Of a stretch of DNA of 39,479 nucleotides, positions 1 to 9,349 are shown in pieces. A program made the position numbers and the translations under genes. The stretch comes from Oscillospiraceae bacterium (GTDB lineage Bacteria > Bacillota > Clostridia > Oscillospirales > Ruminococcaceae). Under the pieces are notes generated by a model. That model was not told the DNA's origin. It made no database searches and saw nothing but the letters and a program-made list of their open reading frames with translations. The stretch lies in contig WRLK01000030.1 in the NCBI GenBank assembly GCA_009777635.1, positions 1 through 39,479 of the forward strand. Reading direction: 5' to 3'. The stretch's first letter is position 1. Each line of letters opens with the position of its first letter.

Positions 1-26
1 TTCGGAATGAAACGGGAGGAAAGAGC

Positions 27-1028
27 ATGACCCGGAGAGAACGCGTCATACAGGCTATACGTCACGAGAATACGGACTTTGTGCCGTATAACATTGAATT
101 TACAAAGCAAGCGTGGGAAAGCATGGCGAGCTATACATGCGATGAGAATTTTGAGGAAAGCATAGGGAACCACATCGCAGCCATAAATTATTCCGGATAT
201 CCGGTTGAAATTAAGCCGGATTATTTCAGGGACGATTTTGGCGTTGTCTGGAACCGTTCGGGCGTCGATAAGGATTTTGGCGTAGTCGAAAAGGCCGTTA
301 TTCCGGAGCCTGATTTAAGCCTGTACACCTTCCCCGATGCACCTGAAAGCCGCATACGCCACGACTGCGAAAGGCTGATAGCTGAAAAAGGCGACCGTTT
401 TACGGTCGCCGGTATAGGGTTTTCCATGTTCGAGCGGGCATGGACGCTGACCTCGATGGAGGATTTACTCGTCTATATGATTGCGGAGCCTGCGTTTGTT
501 CATGAATTGATGAACGCGATTACGGAATACGACTTAAAGGTTCTGAAGATTATTCTGGAGTATGACGTTGACTGCGTTTATTTCGGCGACGATTGGGGAC
601 AGCAAAAGGGCTTAATCATGGGGCCCCACCTCTGGCGTGCGTTTATCAAGCCGTATATGGCAAGGCTTTACGGATATGCCAAGGAGCACGGCAAATATAT
701 CGCGCAGCATTCCTGCGGAGACATTCACGAGATTTTTCCTGACGTCATTGAAATAGGGTTGGATATTTACCAGACCTTCCAGCCCGAGATTTATGACATT
801 CGTGACATTAAGCAAACCTATGGCGACAAGCTTGCGTTTTGGGGCGGTATCAGCACTCAAAGGCTTCTGCCCTTTGAAACGCCGGAAAAGGTGGCGGAGG
901 TCACACGGGAAATCATGTCTGTAATGGGAGAAAACGGGGGCTACATCGCCGCGCCCACGCATGCCATCCCCTGCGACGTTCTGCCCGAAAACATTGCGGC
1001 ATTGATTGAGACTTTCCAAAAGCAATAA
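27..1028 (+). CDS. URO-D superfamily protein (uroporphyrinogen decarboxylase-like), first copy
   Basis: A 333-residue soluble protein of the uroporphyrinogen decarboxylase/MtaA/CmuA superfamily. The N-terminus RRERVIQAIRHENTDFVPYN matches the family's opening pattern (RERV..A..H...D.VP), and the HSCGD stretch near residue 230 is the typical metal/substrate-site HxCG segment. The C-terminus (PTHAIPCDVLPENIAALIE) matches the family end, so the gene is complete. A GGGAGGAA ribosome binding site sits just upstream of the ATG. True haem enzymes of this fold are rarely found in sugar loci. Members in Clostridia near carbohydrate transporters are usually predicted methyltransferases or uncharacterised, and no corrinoid protein gene is visible here. 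It probably belongs to one transcription unit with the next two genes. Family assignment is firm; substrate is unknown. Confidence 0.88.
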   Translation: MTRRERVIQAIRHENTDFVPYNIEFTKQAWESMASYTCDENFEESIGNHIAAINYSGYPVEIKPDYFRDDFGVVWNRSGVDKDFGVVEKAVIPEPDLSLYTFPDAPESRIRHDCERLIAEKGDRFTVAGIGFSMFERAWTLTSMEDLLVYMIAEPAFVHELMNAITEYDLKVLKIILEYDVDCVYFGDDWGQQKGLIMGPHLWRAFIKPYMARLYGYAKEHGKYIAQHSCGDIHEIFPDVIEIGLDIYQTFQPEIYDIRDIKQTYGDKLAFWGGISTQRLLPFETPEKVAEVTREIMSVMGENGGYIAAPTHAIPCDVLPENIAALIETFQKQ

Positions 1029-1071
1029 CAATGCAGCTTTCATTACAATGAAAAAACGAGGAGGCTTTATA

Positions 1072-3003
1072 ATGGCAATTATATATTATGTTGCTAAAAC
1101 CGGAAACGATGCAGGCACAGGCTCGAAGGAGGAGCCCTTCTTGACAATCGGAGCGGCGGCTAAAGCAGCGCGTGCCGGCGACACAATTATCGTCCATAAA
1201 GGCGAATACAGGGAATGGGTCAAGCCCGTGTGCGGTGGGCTTAGCAATCGGCGCCGCATCATATATGAGACCGCAAAAGGCGAAAAGGTAATTATCAAAG
1301 GCTCAGAGCGGATACAAAACTGGGAAAAGGCGGACGGGTTTATTTGGAAGGCCGTGCTGACAAACACTATGTTTGACGGCTACAACCCATATCTGGAAAC
1401 TGTTGCCGGTGACTGGCTCATGTGCCCGGTGGAGCACCCCGTTCACCTCGGTGACGTATATCTTAACGGGATGTCCTTTTATGAGGCGGAAAGCTATGAT
1501 GCGCTGAAAAATCCGATTGTTCGCACCGAGATACTTGATAATGGGACGAAGGAAACAGTTCCCATAAAAAACCCCGAGCAGACGAAATATCTGTGGTTTG
1601 CCGTTGTTGATGCGGAAAACACAACCATATACGCCAATTTTCACGGGGCAGATCCCAATCGAGAAATGGTCGAGGTAAACGTGCGCAGAAGCTGTTTCTA
1701 TCCTGACAGGACAGGCGTAAGCTACATCACTGTGCGCGGGTTTGAAATGGCGCACGCCGCAACACCGTGGGCGCCGCCCACCGCCGACCAGCCCGGACTC
1801 ATAGGCCCGAACTGGAGCAAGGGATGGATTATCGAGAACAACATTATTCACGATTCAAAGTGCAGCGCTATAAGTATCGGCAAGGAAGCGTCAACCGGCA
1901 ACAACTACCGCACATTAAGGCGCGACAAGCCGGGTTATCAGTACCAGCTTGAATCCGTATTTGCCGCTCGAAAAATAGGCTGGTCAAAAGAGACAATCGG
2001 CTCACATATCATACGCGGCAACACGATTTATGACTGTGGCCAGAACGGCATAGTCGGTCATCTGGGTTGCGTGTTCAGTGAGATTTATGACAACCATATC
2101 TACAACATCGCTCTCAAGCGCGAGTTCTTCGGCCACGAGATAGCCGGAATAAAACTGCACGCCGCAATTGACGTGCAAATCCATCATAACCATATTCATG
2201 ACTGTTCTCTCGGCACGTGGCTCGACTGGCAGGCACAGGGTACGCGAGTCAGCAAAAACCTCTATTATAACAACAATCGGGATTTGTTTGTCGAGGTCAG
2301 TCACGGACCGTATATTGTCGACCACAATATCCTCGGCTCTAAATTTTCCCTCGACAACCATGCGCAGGGCGGTGCGTATGTAAACAATCTGTTTGCGGGA
2401 AAAATTATCCTCAAGAAGGAGTTGAACCGTGCGACCCCATATCACGCGCCCCACAGCACTGACGTAACCGGTTACGCAATGGTGTACGGAGCCGACGATC
2501 GGTTTTACAACAATATCTTTATCGGAGGAGCGACCACGGATACGGTCGGCACAGCAATCTATGATGGCTGCACGACCTCACTTGAAGAGTATATTGAAGC
2601 CGTGGACGCAAAAAAACCCGGCGACCTGGAAATATTTGAACCCGTTGAGCAGACGGTTTATATATCAGGAAACGTATATTTTGACGGTGCAAAATCCTTT
2701 GCAAAGGAAGCCGACAAGCTTGATTTGCCCGAATTTCATACCGATTACGCAGTGGAACAAAACGGCGGCGAGGTTCATCTCGTTTTAACGCTGCCGGAGG
2801 TTTTCGGTTCGTACTCAGTTGCGGCACACGGCACAGAATCGCTGGGCAGGGTTCGCGTCGTTGACGCTGAATTTGAAAATCCGGATGGCAGCTCACTTAC
2901 CCTTGATTCGGATTATTTCGGTTCGATATCGGAGGGGGCAATGCTTTCCGGGCCTTTTGCCGTGCTAAAGATCGGCGAAAACCGTGTGAAGGTTTGGGGA
3001 TAA
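1072..3003 (+). CDS. Right-handed parallel beta-helix protein (pectate-lyase-like fold)
   Basis: A protein of about 643 residues. It opens with YYVAKTGNDAGTGSKEEPF, the hallmark start of DUF1565/right-handed beta-helix proteins (YVa.tGnD...GT...Pf.ti..A...a..GDti.v..G.Y). The centre carries repeated coil-like stretches rich in N, H and I (IIENNIIHDS, IIRGNTIYDCGQNGI, IYDNHIYNI, IHHNHIHDCS), typical of polysaccharide lyases and glycoside hydrolases of this fold. The ATG at 1072 is preferred because GAGGAGG lies about 8 bases upstream; an earlier in-frame ATG at 1006 would overlap the preceding gene. No signal peptide is visible, so it is probably cytoplasmic and may act on imported oligosaccharides. 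It lies between two URO-D-like genes. Specific activity is not assignable. Confidence 0.85.
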   Translation: MAIIYYVAKTGNDAGTGSKEEPFLTIGAAAKAARAGDTIIVHKGEYREWVKPVCGGLSNRRRIIYETAKGEKVIIKGSERIQNWEKADGFIWKAVLTNTMFDGYNPYLETVAGDWLMCPVEHPVHLGDVYLNGMSFYEAESYDALKNPIVRTEILDNGTKETVPIKNPEQTKYLWFAVVDAENTTIYANFHGADPNREMVEVNVRRSCFYPDRTGVSYITVRGFEMAHAATPWAPPTADQPGLIGPNWSKGWIIENNIIHDSKCSAISIGKEASTGNNYRTLRRDKPGYQYQLESVFAARKIGWSKETIGSHIIRGNTIYDCGQNGIVGHLGCVFSEIYDNHIYNIALKREFFGHEIAGIKLHAAIDVQIHHNHIHDCSLGTWLDWQAQGTRVSKNLYYNNNRDLFVEVSHGPYIVDHNILGSKFSLDNHAQGGAYVNNLFAGKIILKKELNRATPYHAPHSTDVTGYAMVYGADDRFYNNIFIGGATTDTVGTAIYDGCTTSLEEYIEAVDAKKPGDLEIFEPVEQTVYISGNVYFDGAKSFAKEADKLDLPEFHTDYAVEQNGGEVHLVLTLPEVFGSYSVAAHGTESLGRVRVVDAEFENPDGSSLTLDSDYFGSISEGAMLSGPFAVLKIGENRVKVWG

Positions 3004-3057
3004 AGTAATATAATCCGGTGGACATTAGAGCCTAAATATTTGTAGGAGCGATGCGAA

Positions 3058-4077
3058 ATGAGAGAGCCGCTGACAAGACGAGAGGTCATAGACGTAATTG
3101 AACGAAAAAGCGCCAAAGCAAAAATACCACTGGTGTTTCATAAATGGTGGGGTAACGGGTTGCAAGAAAAATACAGTTCAAGCTTGGAACAAATGGCATC
3201 CGCTTTTCCCGATGATATTTTTGCAGTATTTTATAATTGCCCGGGAGAAACGGTTTCTTCCAATTCAAATCCCTCTTACAGATGGGGATATCTGGATGAC
3301 TATTCCTCTGCCTCGAAGCATAGTATCGGCGAAACCGCCGTGCTTCTACCCGGCTGGGAATATCTGCCGGCCCTGTTAGCCGATTTCCCCAACCCGAACG
3401 AGCCTGATTCCTTTGCGCCCGTGAAAGATGCGCTTCCGGAAGCGGGCGGGAGATATAAGCTTGGCTGTTGGTGGCGTCTTTTCCACGAACGCTTATGGAG
3501 CATACGCGGCATGGAAAATTTGATGCTGGATTATTATGACAATATGGCTGACCTAAAGGAGATTGGAAATAAGCTTTTGCAGTATTACAAAGGAATCGTC
3601 GATCGTTATGCGGTGCTCGGATTTGACGGTATATTTACTTCCGACGACCTTGGGCATCAAAGTGGCCCGATGATGTCTCCGGCAATCTTTGAAGAGCTGT
3701 ACTTTCCTTTGTATAAGGAATTCTGTTCATATGTACATAGCAAAGGGATGCATGTCTTTTTACATTCGTGCGGAGATAATACACTTCTTATGGATTATTT
3801 AATTAAGGCAGGGATTGACGTTTTTCATCCGGTGCAAAAAGGATGCATGGATGAAGCGGAGACAATCGCCCGTTTTGGGAACAAAATAAGCTTTCTGGCC
3901 GGTATTGATGTACAGCATTTGCTTCCGGAGGGAAGCAGGGATGATGTCAGAGAAGGAATTCGGGAATTGATTGACGTCATGTACAAATCGGAAGGCGGGT
4001 TGATGTTAGCGGCAGGGAATGGCATCATGCCGGATACTCCCATAGAGAATATTGAGGAAATGCTCATTGTCGATTAG
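3058..4077 (+). CDS. URO-D superfamily protein, second copy
   Basis: A 339-residue URO-D-like protein, only distantly similar to the first copy in this window. It shows the family's HSCGDN segment (FLHSCGDNTLLMDYLIKAGI), followed by the typical FHPVQ strand, then FLAGIDVQHLLPEG, and ends GIMPDTPIENIEEMLIVD. Family members usually run several residues past the ENIE-M motif, so the end looks slightly short. Its stop codon lies where the opposite-strand kinase fragment runs in, which suggests a deletion joined the two ends. The start ATG at 3058 is preceded by a weak ribosome binding site (GGAGCGATGCGAA). It is the last gene of the + strand unit starting at the left edge. Substrate unknown. Confidence 0.85.
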   Translation: MREPLTRREVIDVIERKSAKAKIPLVFHKWWGNGLQEKYSSSLEQMASAFPDDIFAVFYNCPGETVSSNSNPSYRWGYLDDYSSASKHSIGETAVLLPGWEYLPALLADFPNPNEPDSFAPVKDALPEAGGRYKLGCWWRLFHERLWSIRGMENLMLDYYDNMADLKEIGNKLLQYYKGIVDRYAVLGFDGIFTSDDLGHQSGPMMSPAIFEELYFPLYKEFCSYVHSKGMHVFLHSCGDNTLLMDYLIKAGIDVFHPVQKGCMDEAETIARFGNKISFLAGIDVQHLLPEGSRDDVREGIRELIDVMYKSEGGLMLAAGNGIMPDTPIENIEEMLIVD

Positions 4078-4317
4078 CTGTTCGTTTGAGGCTATTGCTG
4101 TGGAAATGGATGCCATATTGCGAAAAACTTGATAAATTTCTTCTTCACTTTTAGAGATGCTCTGTATTACCCGCCCGCTAATCTCTTCACGCATGTAGTC
4201 CTCAAACTCTCCGCGCAGATAATGGAGCATGAGATATATAGGAAAAATTACACATACAAGTATAAGCAAGAACAGCTGTAAGGACAGCCGTGGAATTCGG
4301 CGCAGTAGCCTTCCCAT
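4006..4317 (-). pseudogene. Truncated YesM-like sensor histidine kinase (N-terminus only)
   Basis: Reading leftward from an ATG at 4317 (GGAGGGG ribosome binding site just upstream), the protein begins MGRLLRRIPRLSLQLFLLIL and continues through one membrane segment. An extracellular start (LRGEFEDYMREEISGRVIQS...SEEEIYQVFRNMASISTAIASNEQ) follows. That is the pattern of YesM-type sensor kinases: short cytoplasmic tail, TM1, then a sensor domain. After about 80 residues the reading frame enters the antisense of the URO-D gene and stops. The HAMP, HisKA-type and ATPase domains are absent. YesM/YesN pairs commonly regulate MalEFG-type importers like the one upstream on the same strand, so this is probably the remnant of the operon's own regulator. 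The call rests on pattern recognition. Confidence 0.6.
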
Positions 4318-4421
4318 ACCGTCCCCTCCTTCAACTTGATTGACTATAAATATATCACACAATGACATAGCTCTGCAAGAAATTGCACAGGCAATATCTT
4401 ACAGAACTGATAATTATGCCA

Positions 4422-6182
4422 TTAGCAGCCATATAAACGCACTTCATACACAATGGCTTGCTCCAAACCATGGGTTGCGAGAATGGTCAGCCGGACTTGA
4501 TTGCACGATACCGGGTTTTCCAGAGAGATCACATTATGCCGCTGATGGTTCTCCGCAACACTCTGGGTACAGACGACATTCCCGTCTGAAAGAAAATCCA
4601 AACGGTAATCCTTAACCAGCTCTGGCGGCGTACGCTCGCTCTGACGGGCCAGCACCTCGTCGTTTATTGAGATTGTAATCTCACGGGAAAGGTTAGAGTC
4701 GAAGGTAAGATATACCTCTTTGATATCCTTCTCACTTTCTAACTCTAATTGAAGCCAGGGCTGCTCCGCTACAGCCTGCCGCCAGCAGTTTGCCCCCTCC
4801 TTCACTGTCCTTGAAATGCCGTTGACGACAGAGCTGGGTGGGAACGCATTTAAGTGGCTGGATGAAGTGATTTTTGCAGTCTTTGCCAGATCCAGCGGGT
4901 CGCTGCCAGCTATTCCGGGGATGTAGCAGTCATCCCGTAGAAGCTGTTGTTGGATTTCGGCGATATCATCTCCTGCCTGCCGAGGGAGCTTACCTTTGCG
5001 GATTGCAATGGCCGCCGCCGTTCCTACAGCCTGCCCTACCACGGCACAGGTGCCCATCACCCGGCTGGAGGCAAAAGCCATGTGGGAGCAGCTAATGATC
5101 CGTCCCGCCAGATAGAGGTTATCAATATTGCGGGAGTACAGGCAACGGTAGGGAATGGTGTACACGTCATCCAAATGGATATAAACAGTGGGAGCATCGC
5201 TTTCATTTCGGAAACCCTCCACGGTATGGACGTCCATGGGCCAGCCGCCATATGCGACCGCGTCGGGGAAACGCGCGCCGGATATACAGTCGTTCCCGGT
5301 AAGAACATAGTCCCCCAGCATACGCCTGCTCTCCCTTTTGCCGGGCAGGAAGCCAACCCACTCCAAATCGTAGTTTTCAGCGCCATGTCCCTCGCTGTTT
5401 TTAATGTGATCCCAAACGCCGTAGATGGCTTGTAACAGGTCGTCCCGGATAGCTTCGGCATCATGGATGGTATCTTGCCCTCCCCCACCCAGCTCTACCC
5501 ACCAATAGCCGGAGGTTATACTGTCATGGTCACGCAGGCGGAGTTGCTCCTCGGTATAGGTGTTTGCCCAAAAGGGTTTTACAAAAGGGATAGGGCGGCC
5601 CATATCCCGCGCCTTGAACATGAGGGAATTGCCCATGGTACAGTGATCCGCCTGCTCTGGCGCATGGGCTTCGCCATAGGTGGATATCGATTCCCTGCCA
5701 ACCACATAATCCGCCCCGGCAGCGACGCCAAGCGAACCGTCGCCCGTGGCGTCCACAAACTGGACGGCTTGAAAGCGGTAAGCGGTTTCATTGGCCAAAC
5801 CTACGGCGATGACCGCGCTGATATGCCCGTCGACGAGCTCTACACCGTTCATGTGGGTGTTAAGGTAGAGGTCGAGATTTGGCTGGAATGCGGTCTTTTC
5901 CCATAGTATGGAATCGAATACGGCGTAACTGTTACCCGGATTACGATGTTTATGCTCCAACAGGATTTCTTCAACAATACCGGTTTCTCTTGCGTCCGGT
6001 CGTGACATATGGTGATCCGCGCCGCAGATATGCATACGGATTTCCGAGCCGGCATTGCCACCCGGCATAGGGCGGTTGTGGATGAGGGCGGTTTTTACCC
6101 CGCCCCGTGCCGCGGCAATGGCCGCGCACATGCCAGAAAGGCCCCCACCCACGATCACAAGCTCATATGATAGTTCTTTCAT
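4422..6182 (-). CDS. FAD-dependent oxidoreductase with C-terminal beta-sandwich-like extension
   Basis: A 586-residue protein. The N-terminus has the dinucleotide-binding motif GGGLSGMCAAIAAARGG (residues 12-28), followed by NRPMPGGNAGSEIRMHICG, typical of the FAD_oxidored (PF12831-like) family. FVDATGDGSLGVAAGADYVVGRES and LYLAGRIISCSHMAFASSRVMGT are the second and third family signatures. About the last 150 residues look like a discoidin/F5-F8-like domain (QPWLQLELESEKDIKEVYLTF), often seen appended in this family. No signal peptide. The start overlaps the stop of the upstream FAD gene by ATGA, indicating translational coupling. With its partner and the MalEFG importer it probably oxidises a sugar or cyclitol-type substrate taken up by that importer. 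Substrate not determinable. Confidence 0.88.
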   Translation of the reverse strand: MKELSYELVIVGGGLSGMCAAIAAARGGVKTALIHNRPMPGGNAGSEIRMHICGADHHMSRPDARETGIVEEILLEHKHRNPGNSYAVFDSILWEKTAFQPNLDLYLNTHMNGVELVDGHISAVIAVGLANETAYRFQAVQFVDATGDGSLGVAAGADYVVGRESISTYGEAHAPEQADHCTMGNSLMFKARDMGRPIPFVKPFWANTYTEEQLRLRDHDSITSGYWWVELGGGGQDTIHDAEAIRDDLLQAIYGVWDHIKNSEGHGAENYDLEWVGFLPGKRESRRMLGDYVLTGNDCISGARFPDAVAYGGWPMDVHTVEGFRNESDAPTVYIHLDDVYTIPYRCLYSRNIDNLYLAGRIISCSHMAFASSRVMGTCAVVGQAVGTAAAIAIRKGKLPRQAGDDIAEIQQQLLRDDCYIPGIAGSDPLDLAKTAKITSSSHLNAFPPSSVVNGISRTVKEGANCWRQAVAEQPWLQLELESEKDIKEVYLTFDSNLSREITISINDEVLARQSERTPPELVKDYRLDFLSDGNVVCTQSVAENHQRHNVISLENPVSCNQVRLTILATHGLEQAIVYEVRLYGC

Positions 6183-7483
6183 GGCGATACCCCTTGTTCA
6201 CGCAATTTCTCCTGCAAGGAGCTAACGTCCAGATTGCGGGGAAGCGTAGCTGACTTCGCGCACATGGCGGCGGCGGTACCTGCCGCTTGCCCCATATTGG
6301 CGCAGATTGGCATAACCCGAAAGTTGGAGTGCGCCATGTGGGTGCCAGAAATACAGCGCCCGGCCAGCAGTAGCCCCTCAACCTCCAGTGGCACGAAGCA
6401 GCCGTAAGGGATTGTATAGCCTTTGCTTTGAGAAAAATTCTTTTGTGAGCCGGTTTCGTCCAGACCCTCCCCGGTCACGTTGTGTACATCAAAGTTGAAA
6501 TGTGCCTTCGTGACGGCCCAATCCTCAAAGACTCGTGCCGCAAGGATATCCTCCTCAGTTATCGTATGTTCGCCTCGGAAATGCCGGGTTTCCCTTACGC
6601 CAACCACAGACGAGGAGCTGATGACATAACAATTTTCATATCCGGGCACGTATTCCCGCAGGAATGCCGCAATCGGCTCGATTTGCCTGCGGCAGGCGGC
6701 GGTGGCTTTCGTCAGGTCGTCGGGATTTGTGCCGTCCACATTAATACAGTTCGTCATATTGCAGGTGACGATGCCCGGCAAGGTGCTGCGGTAAAGCAAT
6801 ACATGCCCTGCGGGATGCGGGAGCTTCTTACGCCCAAGAGCTTGTATCTCCCCGGCGGGGATCTCTATCGTATCCTCGAAGCCCCCCGGAAATACCGCAC
6901 GGTCCATATCCACCCCGGCAACCTTGAACATAATGGTCATGGGCTGCATCGCGCCGTCGTTTTCCCGCCCGATATAGTATGGCGCTCCGGCACTGGCGGC
7001 AATGTCGCCATCGCCGCTGGCATCAATAACAACTTTCGCCATAACCGCTTCACGTCCTGCCTTGCTTTGGAGGATGACTCCGGTTATGCGGTTCCCATCC
7101 ATAATAGCTTCGCAGGCGAAGGTGTATAGCCGAACGGCTGCGCCCGCTTCCTCCAGCATCTCCAGCAGGATGGTCTTCAGGCGCTCCGGATTTATCACCT
7201 GCCGCATCCCGCCGTTAAAACACCCCGACGGTTCCTCCGATTCGGAAGAACGTTGTAAAATTTCCTCGTAAAACCCACCCACGGTATTACCAGTCCAGTG
7301 GCTCATCAGGCCGATGGTGGCAATGCCGCCCACATCTCCCATCTGTTCCACCAAGAGGGTTTTTGCCCCTTGCCGGGCGGCGCATACAGCGGCGGAAACG
7401 CCAGCCGGCCCCGCGCCCAGTACCAGCACATCCACATGGCTGAGAATCGGAATCTCTTGTGAAGGAATCGTTATTTTTTCCAT
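6179..7483 (-). CDS. FAD-dependent oxidoreductase
   Basis: A 434-residue flavoprotein of the same FAD_oxidored family as its downstream neighbour but without the C-terminal extension. The Rossmann motif GAGPAG is at residues 23-28 and the second strand ends LLVEQ (Glu46 expected to contact the FAD adenosine ribose). VVIDASGDGDIAASAGAPYYIGRE and LLLAGRCISGTHMAHSNFRVM are the later family signatures. AAAGGAGAAA precedes the ATG. It lies 34 bases after the MalG-type permease gene and overlaps the next gene by four bases, so the two oxidoreductases are probably cotranslated and may form a complex or act in sequence. Confidence 0.88.
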   Translation of the reverse strand: MEKITIPSQEIPILSHVDVLVLGAGPAGVSAAVCAARQGAKTLLVEQMGDVGGIATIGLMSHWTGNTVGGFYEEILQRSSESEEPSGCFNGGMRQVINPERLKTILLEMLEEAGAAVRLYTFACEAIMDGNRITGVILQSKAGREAVMAKVVIDASGDGDIAASAGAPYYIGRENDGAMQPMTIMFKVAGVDMDRAVFPGGFEDTIEIPAGEIQALGRKKLPHPAGHVLLYRSTLPGIVTCNMTNCINVDGTNPDDLTKATAACRRQIEPIAAFLREYVPGYENCYVISSSSVVGVRETRHFRGEHTITEEDILAARVFEDWAVTKAHFNFDVHNVTGEGLDETGSQKNFSQSKGYTIPYGCFVPLEVEGLLLAGRCISGTHMAHSNFRVMPICANMGQAAGTAAAMCAKSATLPRNLDVSSLQEKLREQGVSP

Positions 7484-7516
7484 AATCTATTTCTCCTTTT
7501 GCGTTTCTTCTTTTCG

Positions 7517-8371
7517 TTAGCCCTTTACCGCACCCGCCATCAACCCTTTTACAAAGAAACGCTGGCCTATCAGAAAGATAATAAAGACCGGCACCAGCGC
7601 GGAGGAGGATGCCGCCATGACCAGGTTATACTGCGTAACGCTTTCTTCTATAAAATTTGTTAGCGAAATCGGGATCGTATAGAGTCTCCAATTGTTAAGG
7701 AAAACCAATGCGTCAAGATAGTTGTTCCAATTCCACAGGAATACGATCATAGCAAGTGAAGCCATGCCCGGTTTTGCAATCGGCACCATAATCTGTGCCC
7801 AAATCCGGATCTCGCTGGCGCCATCTACATGGGCCGACTCCCTCAACTCATCCGGCACCTGCATAAAGAATTGGCGCATCAGAAAAGTACCTGTTATAGT
7901 CACAAGCCCCGGAAGGATAAGGGTTAAGTGTGTCCCTGTAAGCCCAAGCCAGTTAAACATGACGAATTTGGGTATGAGCGTGACCTGAGGGGGTATCATC
8001 ATAGTGGCAAGATAGAGGAAGAACACCGCCGTGCGCCCTCTAAACTTGATTTTTGCAAAGGCATAGCCCGCCAGCGTACTGGTGAGGACTGAACCAGCCA
8101 GATTGATGAGGGCGATCTTCACGGAATTATAATATGCAAGCCCAAATTGATAATCGCGAATAGCCGCGCCGCCGATATTCCACACCTGCTTATAGTTTTC
8201 TATGTAAAAATAATCCGGTATCCATTTGATAGGTAACTGCATGACGTCAAGCGGCAGCTTTATGGAAGCTGAAATCATCCACAAAAAGGGGACGATCATA
8301 GTGAATGCAAAGCCGCCGATCAGTAGTGTTACAAGGATTCTGTTTATTAACCGCTTAACACTGTAAGTCAT
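7517..8371 (-). CDS. Carbohydrate ABC transporter permease, MalG type
   Basis: A 284-residue inner-membrane protein with about six hydrophobic segments. The cytoplasmic loop motif RESAHVDGASEIRIWAQIMVPIAKPG matches the binding-protein-dependent permease EAA signature (EAA..DGA......I.lP...P). The N-terminal FTMIVPFLWMISASIKLP and the C-terminal FIIFLIGQRFFVKGLMAGAVKG (G..KG end) are characteristic of MalG/UgpE/LacG proteins. GGAGGGGG precedes the ATG. It follows the MalF-type gene by 16 bases. The ATPase is missing from the operon, as is common in Bacillota that use a shared MsmX-like ATPase encoded elsewhere. Confidence 0.93.
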   Translation of the reverse strand: MTYSVKRLINRILVTLLIGGFAFTMIVPFLWMISASIKLPLDVMQLPIKWIPDYFYIENYKQVWNIGGAAIRDYQFGLAYYNSVKIALINLAGSVLTSTLAGYAFAKIKFRGRTAVFFLYLATMMIPPQVTLIPKFVMFNWLGLTGTHLTLILPGLVTITGTFLMRQFFMQVPDELRESAHVDGASEIRIWAQIMVPIAKPGMASLAMIVFLWNWNNYLDALVFLNNWRLYTIPISLTNFIEESVTQYNLVMAASSSALVPVFIIFLIGQRFFVKGLMAGAVKG

Positions 8372-8387
8372 AACCGATCCCCCTCCT

Positions 8388-9275
8388 TTAGTAGCTGACC
8401 CATTTTTTCTGCCCCCGCCATTGAACCAGTGTAATTGTAAAAAGGATTACAAACAGAATCCATGACATGCTTGCGGCATATCCCATTCTGTAAAAATTGA
8501 ACGCCGCGGTATAGATATAATAAACTAACACATGGGTGGAAGTGCCAGGACCACCCCGAGTCATGATTTGAATTGGGGCAAACACTTGGAATGAGGTAAT
8601 AAATGTGGTTATAACAAGAAAAAATGTGGTGGGAGACAGGAAAGGTACCGTAAGCTTGAAAAACTTTGTTACTTCACCGGCGCCGTCGATATCCGCAGCC
8701 TCGTATACATCCCTAGGGAGGGATGAAATGGAGCTGGTGTAAATCATGACGGAATATCCAAGACCTGACCAAATGGTCATGATAATAATGGCGGGCAGGG
8801 CCCAAGTGTAATCACCAAGCCATTGGGGTGGGGTTTCGACCCCAACCATCTGAACCATACGGGTAAACGGCCCCCAAGGTGAATACATCATAACCCATAC
8901 AATCGCTACGGCAACAACATTAGAAATATATGGCATAAACATAGCCAATCTTATGGGTAACCTGGCAAAGCAAAACCGGTCGATTACTACTGCAAGCACC
9001 AATGCCAGAACGGCTGTGAGAGGCACCACAGTGACAGCAAAAACAATCGTGTTTATGAGGGAATCTGTGAACCATTTGTCCCCCCACATCTCCACAAAGT
9101 TGACCCCGCCGTTCCACTGGATGTTACCGAATCCCTGCGTGTAATTCCAATCGGTAAAGCTAATGATAAGGGAGAACACCATTGGTACCAAGGTGAACAA
9201 AAGAAATCCTATTATGTTTGGCAGGATAAAAACATACCCTGTCAAATCCGTTTTTAGTTGACGACTGAGCTTCAT
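8388..9275 (-). CDS. Carbohydrate ABC transporter permease, MalF type
   Basis: A 295-residue integral membrane protein. The N-terminal LTGYVFILPNIIGFLLFTLVP and the EAA loop (YEAADIDGAGEVTKFFKLTVPFLSPTTFF) are typical of the MalF/UgpA/LacF family, followed by the PIQIMTRGGPGTSTHVLVYYIY segment common in this group. AGGAGG lies upstream of the ATG. It sits between the binding protein (75 bases upstream) and the MalG-type permease. The substrate is probably a sugar or glycoside; identity cannot be read from the sequence. Confidence 0.93.
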   Translation of the reverse strand: MKLSRQLKTDLTGYVFILPNIIGFLLFTLVPMVFSLIISFTDWNYTQGFGNIQWNGGVNFVEMWGDKWFTDSLINTIVFAVTVVPLTAVLALVLAVVIDRFCFARLPIRLAMFMPYISNVVAVAIVWVMMYSPWGPFTRMVQMVGVETPPQWLGDYTWALPAIIIMTIWSGLGYSVMIYTSSISSLPRDVYEAADIDGAGEVTKFFKLTVPFLSPTTFFLVITTFITSFQVFAPIQIMTRGGPGTSTHVLVYYIYTAAFNFYRMGYAASMSWILFVILFTITLVQWRGQKKWVSY

Positions 9276-9349
9276 GTGCGTATCCTCCTATACAAATGAG
9301 AGAGAATTGTTGATTCTCTCTCATTTGTAATTTACTGAATAATGGAATG

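Noticed and set aside
27-4077. The two URO-D genes as a recent tandem duplication
   Set aside because: Outside the family motifs the proteins differ strongly in sequence, so they are distant paralogues rather than a recent duplicate.
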